A stretch of DNA of 64,000 nucleotides, from contig JARUPY010000606.1 of the NCBI GenBank assembly GCA_029817715.1, forward strand, positions 2,356,001-2,420,000. The letters run 5' to 3'. The stretch is from Melastoma dodecandrum. Lineage: Eukaryota; Streptophyta; Magnoliopsida; Myrtales; Melastomataceae. The notes beneath the pieces were generated by a model, which was given only the letters and a program-made list of their open reading frames with translations, did not search any database and was not told where the DNA came from. Position 1 is the first letter of the stretch. Every line of letters begins with the position of its first letter. The position numbers and the translations under genes were made by a program. Positions 25,242 through 35,157 of the stretch are shown in pieces.

Positions 25242-26282
25242 ATGAATAACCCTACAGTGATGACCGCTCTCATCACACTAGACACCAGCCCTACTTTTCG
25301 AAGATCCACTTCTGACAGGTTAGATGTTTTGTATGAGATTTTCCACCAAGACATCTAAGACAATAACCAGATTTCCGACACCACCATTCCACTCTTAAAC
25401 CCCTACACAGCGTTCAGTAAGCCATCTTCAAGCCCCATTCGTAGGATAAGATCCCTTATCCGACAGCCGAGTTCTCAAGTTCTTGAATATATCAAAGCTA
25501 GCAAATTTAACCAACATCCAATTATGGCTACTCAGAGGGAACAGTTTGTCTCACTTCAACTGCCAGTAGACTTCCCCAGGCAGTGGTCACAGAAAGGATA
25601 TACTCACCTTTATTTTGGAGCAGTTAGGCTAGCACTCACATACCATGAAAGGAAAGGCTTACTCGTGACTGCCAGAATGGCATTACTTGACTCCAGATAT
25701 GTTGAATATCAGCATGCATACATTGGAACAATTGAAACAACCTTGAATGCAGGGACAATATTTGTAACACTCTATCCTAACTTCTGTATGTCCCTACAGG
25801 ACCCAAAGATCTTGACAGCTTTGCAGGTTCCAATCCAAATTGCCGGACCCCAGCAAGATCCCAACTCTATTGAGGCCACACTGCATTATCAGATGTCTTA
25901 TAGAGTCCAGAACCATGCAGTGGTCACAGAAAGGATATACTCACCTTTATTTTGGAGCAGTTAGGCTAGCACTCACATACCATGAAAGGAAAGGCTTACT
26001 CGTGACTGCCAGAATGGCATTACTTGACTCCAGATATGTTGAATATCAGCATGCATACATTGGAACAATTGAAACAACCTTGAATGCAGGGACAATATTT
26101 GTAACACTCTATCCTAACTTCTGTATGTCCCTACAGGACCCAAAGATCTTGACAGCTTTGCAGGTTCCAATCCAAATTGCCGGACCCCAGCAAGATCCCA
26201 ACTCTATTGAGGCCACACTGCATTATCAGATGTCTTATAGAGTCCAGAACCATGCACTGGATCTAAAGGTTCCTGACGAACT
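25242..26282 (+). pseudogene. caulimovirid movement-protein remnant with internal duplication
   Basis: The reading frame resembles the 30K-type movement protein seen in the inverted copy at 31486-31906. The frame opens at about 25242, meets a stop codon about 40 codons in, reopens from about 25524, and is then shifted by the 337-bp duplication (337 is not a multiple of 3), so the two copies are read in different frames (25524-25964 and 25840 onward). The protein cannot be made intact. The remnant is described only. Confidence 0.75.
25581..26254 (+). repeat. 337-bp tandem direct duplication, copies apparently identical
   Basis: Copy 1 is 25581-25917 and copy 2 is 25918-26254; both start CAGTGGTCACAGAAAGG and end AGAACCATGCA. 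I compared them by eye and saw no difference. The inverted arm at 31.2-31.9 kb has only one copy, so this is a local duplication in fragment A. Confidence 0.9.
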
Positions 26283-27950
26283 AAATTTTATCATGGAGCT
26301 AAAAGAAGACATGTCGCTTTCAACTATGAAGTGGTACCCAACCAAATGGAATTCAAACCTTTTAATCCCATACTTGACTGTCAATATTTCCTTAATGGTT
26401 GAGTGGTAATGTTGCTCTGCCTGGTTGAATTTACCAGACTTGTAGGCACAGATGTGTCTTATTCCTTCCTTCTCTTCAAAAAGTATTGTCGCCCAAAATT
26501 AGTCACTTGCATCTGTTTGCAATACCCTAATTCCATCTGAAGGAATCTGTAAGGGAAGAAGCAATTATAACTGAGTTTTTAGATACTTAACTGCTTCCGT
26601 TTAGGCCTCTTCCCAAGGCTGAGCTCATTTCTTCAGCTGGGCTTCTAATAGACTGGTGTACCTGCTGATATTGGGTACAAAATCTCGCAAATAGTTAACA
26701 ATTCCAAAAAATTATTGGATCGGTTTCATTGTTAGATTAGCGTCCGGGAATTTTAATAGTTCTTGGGCAATATGGGATCCTGAGTAATATTTTCCCTCTG
26801 ATAGTCTCATTCCCAAGAATTCTATGCAAGTTTCATACAATTTAATCTTTTTCTCAGAAAGCATAATCCCATATTTTTGTACCAGGTCAGTAAACTGTCT
26901 CAGCAAAAGTTCATGTGTCTGCATATCAGGGCTGAATAATAGTATGTCATCAATGTATATCAATGCTGAATTCTGTATAGGCCAAAATATTCGAGTAATA
27001 GCTTTCTGAAACAGAGATAGGACAGTCTTAAGTCCAAAAGGTAAAACGGTCCATTGGTAATGACCATCTGGGATACAAAATCTCGTTTTCCACCTTTCGT
27101 CACGATGTATGCCAAGTTGCCAAAAGCCACTCTTAAGGTCAAATTTAGAAAATATTTTTGCCCTGGCTATTGAGGCGAATAATATAGTTCTGTTTGGCAA
27201 AGGGAATTTATCATCCTATAAGAAATGGTTTAGAGGCTGATAATTAATGACTAACCTCTTCTTGCCTCTAATCTGTTCTGAGCGCTTATTGACATAGAAC
27301 GCTTCACATGTCCATTGTGAATTTGACTGTTCGATTAGGCCCTATTGCATCAAAGACAAACATTCTTCTCTAACTAGGCGAGCATCATGAGGTTTCATAC
27401 CCGAATGACTTGCCTTAGTAGGGTTGATATCTTCATTTTGCTTGAATGGTAGTTTCACAAAGAACTCTTAGTTCTTCCACAATGGATGATGGCATTTCTG
27501 CAAAAACTCGGTGTGACTTTCTGCAAAGGCTGAACTAAATAATTGTCTTGCCTTTTCTGCAGGTTCAATGGAAAACATTCTTGTGAGCGTTGTGTATGGC
27601 TTGAAATTTCCATTGTATTTGAGTCATGTAGTCAAGTTGTTCAGCTCCGGCAATTGCTGCATTAGATTTCATCCCAACACTATATCTCTTCCAGGAAGAT
27701 TAGTTGTAAACAGTGAGGCTTTAATAATGCACTTACAAAAGATCATGATCTTCAAGTTTTTGGTTTTATAGTGGGTATAGAATAAATCACCTGATGCGAA
27801 GTTGAATGATTTTTTTGTGGGGCACAAGGAATTCTTGAGGTACAATCGCAGGGTTGATCATACTCTCAGCTGCACCTGTATCAATAAAGGCAATCGCTGT
27901 TACTGGTCTTTGGTACTTCGAAAAGTATACCTGCACCTTTATGTGTGGAG
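26283..27950 (-). pseudogene. caulimovirid protease, reverse transcriptase and RNase H remnant
   Basis: An aspartic-protease motif (FIDTGAAES) lies at about 27850-27890. Reverse-transcriptase sequence runs at 26712-27200 with the palm motif YIDD and the FDLKSGFWQ motif. RNase H-like sequence follows down to about 26283, with several stops. The segments are in different frames with stop codons between them, so no active enzyme is encoded. The family call rests on the motifs and on their order. Confidence 0.8.
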
Positions 27951-28290
27951 ATATGTGTGATGCGGCTATTAATGGATTTTCCTTGTCCTGCTGGGGTTTT
28001 TCCTTATTCTCAACTTCAACTTCTTCTATCTCTAATCCATTTGTAGAGACTTTTCTTGAAGGTAGTATGGGAAAATCCTTTCTGAATTCTTCTGGGCTAG
28101 GATAGACACTGATTGTGCAAATCCTTTTGCTTTGTTCTCCAAAGGAAGAAGATTGGCTTTCTTGTTCGGAACTGAAATCTGTAAAATATCATTCAAGACA
28201 GCACACAGTATGTGAAGAATGCTCATCTTATAAAGAGAAAAGTGATTCTATATCATCATCCAGTAAAGAAGTTCTAGAATACTTCTCAAC

Positions 28291-31018
28291 CTAGGCGACC
28301 AATTTTTTCTGCCCTTTCGGACAATTCCTTGCAAGATGTCCCGGCTTGTTGCAGATGAAGCATTTGGTCGACTTTCTTTGAGGACTCCTCTTCTTCTTGA
28401 ACCTAAGGAATCTTTTCCATTTCCTTGGAGGCCTTCGCGGCCTGTCTTGATATTTGTCAAATCTTCTGCGGTTTTTTCTTCTGAACTTTGGCCTGGAAGG
28501 TTTAGTTCCTGGAGTACAATTACACAAGTCTTTAGGGGTACAATTAATCTTGTTCCTGCTTGTCTTGCTCCTGCAAACCTGGTCAAGCTTTTTATTCTGC
28601 TTTAGGAAGCCTTGGATAATCTCTTTTCTTTGACAAAGTTCACTGACTCCTAAATGAATCTCTTGTTGAATTTGTCCAACTGTCAAGTCAGTAACTCTCA
28701 AATGTTTATTAGTCAGACTTTTTTCTATTATACCTGAAATTGAAGATGGTATTGAAGACAGAAATACTGACTTTAAAGAATCATCACCACCTAAATGAAT
28801 GACTAAGTGCAAGAGCCTTTGGTAGTGCTTATCCAAATCTTTGACCTTTTAGGAACAACATCTGCGCTGGAAGAACTCTGTTCTCTTTTCTTCCAAAATG
28901 TTGTTGGGGTTTTCAATGAAGTGAGCATAGATATTATGCATAAACTCCTGCAGAGGAACACTCATCATTTGTACCTGGGTTGGTTCTAGAAACAAGCTCC
29001 ACCAAACCAGAAGGGTTCCTGTAAATATGGATGTCATATCTGCAAGGATGTCAGCGTTATTGAAAATAATCAATCTCTTATGTAAGCACCACGCATAAAA
29101 ACCATGTATGCGTTGCGGCAATTTCGTGTAAGGAATGTCATCAAAGGTAAACTTGATATCGGTGATCCCTTCACTGTTCCTTACGGCTAGCTGTCATCGT
29201 TCATTGGACTCATCTGATAATTGTTCATCAACCATGGGTTCTGGATTATTTCTGTCAGCCATTAAAACTTGGGGTATTCCCTCTAATGATTCTGTAGAAT
29301 CCCCAAATGTAGCTTATGAGGTGTATGAAGTGTTTTCGGCTGATGAAGTCTGTTGTCCTGATTTTTCATGACCTGTTGTCGTCAAAATCTGTGGTGGCAC
29401 GAACTGTGGTGACTTCTCAAAGTATCTTTCAATGGAATCATCTTTATATCCATCTGAATTAGTATAGTTTTCAGAAAGAGTATCTGAAGAATGCAATGAT
29501 ACCGTAGCAATTGATGAAGTTACCCATTTTGGTATTGCCACCCTAGGATGATCCTTTTTCTTGATCATCAATTGTTGTGTGTGAGGGGTTTGACTTGCGT
29601 CTGAATCTGGACTTGAGGATCTGGAAGATTTTTGTCGGACAGAAGGTCTAGAACCTTCTGCTTTCTTTTTTCCTTCTCGGATGTCCTCTCGCTTCCTATC
29701 CCTTTTTTGTTGTTCTCTAATGATATTCCTTAGTTCGGCTGGGTCTTTCTTTCCGATCTGGCCAAAGATAGGATGAAGGGTTTCTTGTACCTGTGTAGAA
29801 GGTATAGAGCTTCTTCCAAAATTCAGGATATCAGTAGAATAGGGATTAGGTCTTGGGTTAAGATCAAAACTTTGGTTAGTAGACTTGGGTCTTCCAAAGT
29901 TCAGGAAGCTAGCCATTTTTGGCTTTTCGGGTAAGTCTACCTGGTTATCTTCTATGATCTTAATTTGCCTTTTCAATTTGGCAATCTCAGCTTCTGGGTC
30001 AGACCTAAAATGACATGGGAAAATACCTCTTTCATATCTGTCTAACCGTTTTTGGAGAGCATCCAACATCTCCTGGGTCTTTTTATGCTGAGTGTCAATC
30101 TTGTCCGTAAGCCTTTTCTCTGTCCCTGTCAGGTTATCCTGCATGTTGTCAATCTTATGACAAATGGTGGTTAGGGCTAAGTTTTGGGCTAAGGCATTCC
30201 GGCTTTGCCAATTAAGGACAGTCTCTGCTATGCTGTTACGCATAGGATTCCCATTTTTGTCAAGTTCTGTGGGAATAGGTACTTTCGCACAATAGCGAAT
30301 ATTGTCAATAGTCTGTTCATTAACTGGAGGAAAGTTTAGTTCTAATTTACCCATCATCATGATTGCAGGTAATACTGTTGTAGGAGCTGTTGATTTGAAA
30401 GCCTCTTAAGCACAGCTGCTTACTGGGTTTAGTCTCTTCAATGATAGTCGCCTTGACTGGTGCGTTTACTGGTACTACCTGTTCAGAAGGATTTTTCTTC
30501 TGCCATTTTAAAACACTTTCGTAACATGGTAGTACCTTATATGGTTGCTTCTTTGGCTTTTGTGTCTGTGCCCTTTCTATCAGGAATTGTCAATCACCAT
30601 AATTTTCTTGTCTTGAGGAAAATGCAATTTCCGGGGCATTGTTTGGCTCATCATCCTGATGTGAATCATCATCATCACTAGCACTGTCAGAATCAGGAAG
30701 ATTTTTAAAACCTGACCTTTTCTTTCTAGATGATGGGATTTCATCCTCATTATCACTGTAGATGTAGTTGCTATTGATGTAATCATACTTGCAACCACAG
30801 ATGGACGAATCGCAAATATCCCAATAGCAGTGATTTGTATGAGGGTCTTTGAAGTGGTAGGACGCTTTACCCTGTCCATCAAAGGAGTGGATTATAGTGT
30901 TCAAGAAATCAGGCTTCTTATGCTTAGGAGCGGACAGAATCATAAACATCGTTGGAAAGATCGAAGGTGTGGCAGCATCCGTCTCATGTGAGCGGTCAAA
31001 CTTGATAGTAACAATCAA
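28291..31018 (-). pseudogene. caulimovirid coat-protein and coiled-coil region, broken
   Basis: Three open stretches lie in order: 30590-31018 ends in an acidic Asp/Ser-rich run; 29314-30360 has a Lys/Asp/Glu-rich helical section with heptad-like spacing (around residues 75-145), then an Arg/Ser-rich part; 28849-29121 and 28291-28836 contain coat-protein-like sequence ending in a CX2CX4HX4C zinc knuckle (CFICNKPGHLARNC) within a Lys/Arg-rich context. The knuckle and basic tail are the usual RNA-binding end of caulimovirid coat proteins. Frames change between the blocks, so the polyprotein is interrupted. Confidence 0.75.
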
Positions 31019-31059
31019 GTCTTTTTCTCTGATGAACCTTGACTCAGAGGACTGGATTG

Positions 31060-31906
31060 GTTTGACATGCTGCTAAAACTGTTCATAGTTGGTAATCTAT
31101 TTTTCTGGTAACAACTTGAGAAGCTCTCCTTTAGTGAATTGTCTAGGCACGCGTAGACATATGGGAGCCTGCGCATGGTGATAATCAGCGTATATAATCA
31201 AAGCATCATTAACCTCGTCAGGAACCTTTAGATCCAGTGCATGGTTCTGGACTCTATAGGACATCTTATAATATAGTGTGGCCTCAATAGAGTTGGGTTC
31301 TTGCTAGGGTCCGGCAATTTGAATTTGAACCTGCAAAGCTGTCAAGATCTTTGGGTCCTGGAACATGCAGAATTTAGGATAGAGTGTCACAAATATTGTC
31401 CCTGCATTCATTGTTGTTTCAATTGTTCCAATGCATGCATGCTGATATTCAACATATCTGGAGTCAAGTAATGGCATTCTAGCAGTTACGGGAAGCCTTT
31501 CTTTCCATGGTATGTGAGTGCTAGCCTAACTGCTCCAAAATGAAGGTGAGTATATCCTTTCTGTGACCACTGTCTGGGGAAGTCTACTTGCAGTTGAAGT
31601 GAGACAAACTGTTCCCTCTGAGTAGCCATAATTGGATGTTGGTTAAATTTGCTAGCTTGAATATATTCAAGAACTTGAGAACTCGACTGTTGGATAAGGG
31701 ATCTTATTCTATGAATGGGACTTGAAGACGGCTTACTGAAGGCTGTATAGGGGTTTAAGAGTGGAATGGTGGTGTCGAAAATCTGGTTATTGTCCGAGAT
31801 GTCTTGGTAGAGAATCTCATACAAACCATCTAACCTGCCAGAAGTAGATCTTCAAAGGGATGATGTCTGATGTGATAGGAGTGGTCATCACTGTAAGGTT
31901 ATCCAT
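31060..31906 (-). pseudogene. caulimovirid movement-protein remnant (fragment B arm)
   Basis: It starts at an ATG at 31906 and is strongly similar to fragment A over about 700 bp. An open stretch runs at 31486-31824; upstream of it a small deletion relative to fragment A shifts the frame, and downstream stops interrupt it. It carries the same 30K-like core. Not functional as it stands. Confidence 0.75.
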
Positions 31907-32647
31907 GGGTATTATGAATTAATTTTTCAAAGTTCAACTAATAAAGTCTAATTTTCTGAAAGGATTTTTTTACACATCGACTTTATAACTTCTATCTAAA
32001 TATTATTTTTAAAATTTCATGTAATTTATTTCATAATCTCGAATAACACTATTTTAGCATATTAGGATGTTATGAAACCGGGGGCGACTACTCTCCACAC
32101 TTTTCTCTGTATTTTAGCTAATGAAAAATAACAATTTCCTCTGCAGTAAGGTAATAAATAGTTAATAAAAATTAAAACAGTAAGAAAGACAAAACTTCTC
32201 AATTCCAGAAACCTTACCAGTAAGAAACAAACATCCCAATCAACCACCCTGGCAAAGCACAATCTGCAAAGCATTTGGCAATACATTTTCCAGTCACGGG
32301 AGCATTTTACGGGCCTCATTCTCATACAACTAACTACCCATTCATTCTTCTGGTTGTTATTTTGTGTCGGGTTAATAAGTATCACAAAGATAAATATCAA
32401 GTAATCAAAGAAGGCCAAGCACGTGATATTATTCATGATAAGATCACAAGAAACAGACACAACAACGCAGACAATTAGCAGAATATAACTGCAAATATTG
32501 GTGAAATGATCAACCATACGATTGGACTGGTCATGATCCCGAGCTTGGCGACCAGTGTACAGTAACTGCAGGCTCGGAGAACTTGCTGTGCTAGGAGAAA
32601 GGGTTTTCCTTGTATAATTTGAAGCAACAAAGCCTGCTTTCCTCATA

Positions 32648-34070
32648 TCTATCAGCAAACATCAGGACAATAAATGAATGTTAGGATAGCACGCTATTTG
32701 GATCACCGGAGCAACATGACAAACAAACGCACGATTAAATATGATAATCGCTCTGGCAGATAGGGGGGCAAATGAAAGGTCCCAAATTGAGGAAAACAGT
32801 ATCTAACAATTGTCTAATCTGATGACTTCAACCATGTCTTGGCGTTAAAGGAAATTGTAGCCAAAACAAATAAAATCAGCAATTCAAGACACCCACAGCA
32901 ACAGCTCATGCAAAAAAAAAAAAAAAAAGAAACTAACTATAACATGTCTCTGCAACTCCAGTTGTTGGTCTATAAATCTGGGTAGCTTCAGTCGTCGAAA
33001 ATCAACAAATTAATACAGAGTCGTCTATGAGTTAACCTGGAAAATTTCAAGCATTATATCAATTCTAAGATAAACAACAGTATGCAGCCTCTCTTCAAAC
33101 AGCATTCGGAAGTAACCATCGAAACCATTCCACACCATTGTAGAACAAAAACGACAAGTTTAAAGATCACGTAAAAATCGCGGCATTTAGGAAGAAGATA
33201 GACAGTTGGCCGCAGCGAGGTGGAAAAAAAAAACTTTGACGGTCTACCCCCGGCATGAGGCAGCGACCCATTCAACATGCTACACACGAATAGTCAAAGG
33301 CTTAATCTGGAAAGCTAAGGTAAACACAACCACTACCACAGAACAAGAACTGCCAGAAAACTAATCGAATCATTTCATCAACCCACTCAGCAGACCCCCA
33401 TAAAACACTACGGCATTTTAACAACAGATCCATACAAACCCATGAAATGTTAGCAAATCATCCACATTAGGAAGACACTTACACGTTCATTTTACCAATA
33501 TGTGGAATTAAGCTAATTTAGCCTTCTCCTCCCTCCATCCTTCCTTAACCAATATCCATTAGCAAGCACACATAAACGCTCACATACAATTAAAGCCATT
33601 TAACTCATATAATTCACAGTCAAGGGCACCTCGAGTCCCGACTTTTACAATTAATCCTCCCTCCATCTCCAAGAGAGATGTTATCCCCCAAGTCGAATTC
33701 TGGAGCCTAGGTACCCTCAACTCCGAGAAACCAAGCGCTCCGCTGTCTCCAAGGACAAGGACAACCTCCCCCTCTCTCTCTCAATGGGGCGGACGTCCTC
33801 CCTTGTTCCGGACAGCCACCAAACGCACCCCATCACGACGATACGCAACACCATCACAATAACAAGAGCAAGCGAAAGAGATACGGCCATTCTAGGGAGC
33901 GTATAAGAGTAAGGAAGCAAGGGAACGGACCTTGAGCTTGAGTCCTTGCCGAGTTCTTCAAGCTCCCTCCTCCTCCGAAGCAACTCTCCTTTAGGCGAAC
34001 CCCGCCGCGAGTTTAAGTTTTCCCTTAAGCGATCTTCTCGATGCCGAATACTTCTTGATCCGTGCTCCAC
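32648..34070 (-). CDS. unrecognised gene, first exon and possible second exon
   Basis: A clean reading frame opens at 34070 with a strongly basic, Arg/Glu-rich leader (RSIRHREDRLRENLNSRRGSP followed by RRRRELEELG in essence) and reaches a good donor AAG/GTCCGT at 33931 (phase 2). A second exon may begin at 32648 after GATAG; in the matching phase it closes after about 19 codons, while another frame at 32062-32658 stays open for 198 codons and includes a hydrophobic stretch. I cannot decide between them and do not recognise the product. Low-confidence gene call based on the clean first exon, the charged composition and the short distance to a divergent putative transcription unit at 34.5 kb. 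Confidence 0.3.
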
Positions 34071-34498
34071 CTTGAATGAGTGAACTTCTCTCTTCTCACG
34101 GTCCTTCCTCTTCCTTTTTCTTTTCCCCTTCCCCCAACCGAATGGCTGGCTGCCCCTCTCTTTTTAATTTCTTTCTTATATTACAAGGATGCCATCTAAT
34201 GGCTTCTCCCAGAAGCTATTCATGGTCCAAGGCTTCTTCCATGGTCCAAGCCTTATTATAAAACTTTGGGTTATTACAGCAAATCGTTATTTCTATTTGG
34301 GCTTACGTGGTAATTTCCACCAAGCCATAACCAATAAACCTCAAACTTCCAAAATCACAAAAACCACATGGAATCTCCGCGATAAAGGTTAGATAAGACC
34401 ACCTTACTCCTTGACTTCAAGTATATTTCCATTCTGCTACTAAGTTGGCCCAGCTTCAAAGAAACAGACAGGGGTGGGTGCATCCAAAATGGGCCAGA

Positions 34499-34506
34499 TA
34501 TAAATA
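34499..34506 (+). promoter_or_regulatory. possible TATA box, TATAAATA
   Basis: TATAAATA lies 8 bp before the ATG at 34514, with GGCCC/GGGCC elements upstream at about 34447 and 34491. That is too close for the ATG at 34514 to lie inside the message if this is the real TATA box; an in-frame ATG 33 bases further on would then be the start. Confidence 0.35.
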
Positions 34507-34513
34507 GAGTAGG

Positions 34514-34724
34514 ATGTCAAACCTAGACAGAGCAGCACGAAGAGCGATGGCAAACTGGTCGCGAACCAAGCTCTCTAGCGATGTGGCGACAGACAAGAGC
34601 TCAATGGATTCGACCTCATTTGCCAGCCTCGTGTGCATTCATGATCAGCAGAAACCCCCTCCTCCTCCTCCCAAATCTGCCAATCAGGACACAGATTTCG
34701 AGTTTTGCTCCGTCAGTCTAAACT
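34514..34724 (+). pseudogene. host reading frame interrupted by the copia insertion (5' part)
   Basis: A 70-codon open stretch with a proline run (PPPPPPK) and DTDFEFCSVSLN runs straight into the left LTR. Skipping the element and one copy of the target duplication, the frame continues at 40191 for about 22 codons to a stop at 40258. This suggests that the element landed in a transcribed host sequence, but I do not recognise the protein and cannot exclude a chance frame. Confidence 0.4.
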
Positions 34725-35105
34725 TGAAGAAGGGTAAGCAAAGAAGAAGAAGAAGTTGGGACCAGAAAATGTTGCAGAGATTTCAGCTTGGAAGGAAGAC
34801 GAAGAAGAAGAGGAAGGAGAAGAAGAAAAAGAAGAAGAAGAAGAAGAAGAAGAAGGCAGCCGACAGAATGATTCTCATTATATTCCTCACTGTTACACTG
34901 AATAACATATATAGAGGATAGACAGCAAAACGGAGAAACCAATTCTGCACATGCACGCTCCAGTACAGGTTGTTACAACCATTAACAGGATAGGATTAAA
35001 ATATCAGCTTTCTGATGTGGCTCATTGTATCGAGTTCATGGGCTTAACCATCTCCATTTTGTTCAGCCTGGTCTTGCTCGGCCCACTCTTCTTCTTGCTT
35101 CAACA
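34725..35105 (-). repeat. 3' LTR of the copia element
   Basis: 381 bp, nearly identical to the 5' LTR. By eye there are four single-base differences and two compensating 6-base differences in GAA tracts. Flanked by AAACT at 34720-34724. Confidence 0.93.
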
Positions 35106-35114
35106 CTTCCCCGC
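35106..35114 (-). other. copia polypurine tract
   Basis: On the minus strand GCGGGGAAG lies immediately before the 3' LTR, as expected for plus-strand priming. Confidence 0.7.
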
Positions 35115-35157
35115 AATTCACGTCCCCTCTGCCTTGCTCACACACTCCATCTCCTTG

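Larger units (their letters stand above)
25139..26282 (+). mobile_element. endogenous caulimovirid fragment A (intergenic region plus movement-protein segment)
   Basis: Decayed copy of a plant pararetrovirus, plus strand. It starts near a methionine-tRNA primer-binding site (25139), then a leader, then a movement-protein coding segment from about 25242 that is interrupted by a stop soon after its beginning and by a 337-bp tandem duplication. The same region occurs inverted at about 31215-31920. Fragment A meets fragment B at about 26282, where similarity to the other arm stops just after GTTCCTGACGA. No intact gene remains. Confidence 0.8.
26283..31920 (-). mobile_element. endogenous caulimovirid fragment B (movement protein to RNase H)
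   Basis: Read on the minus strand from 31920 down, the order is movement protein, a spacer region, a coiled-coil/virion-associated-like region, coat protein with a zinc knuckle, aspartic protease, reverse transcriptase and RNase H. That is the gene order of caulimovirids with a single large polyprotein region. The coding frames are broken many times. RNase H-like sequence continues to about 26283, where it runs directly into the inverted fragment A. I cannot assign the genus safely; florendovirus- or petuvirus-like groups are possible. Confidence 0.85.
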
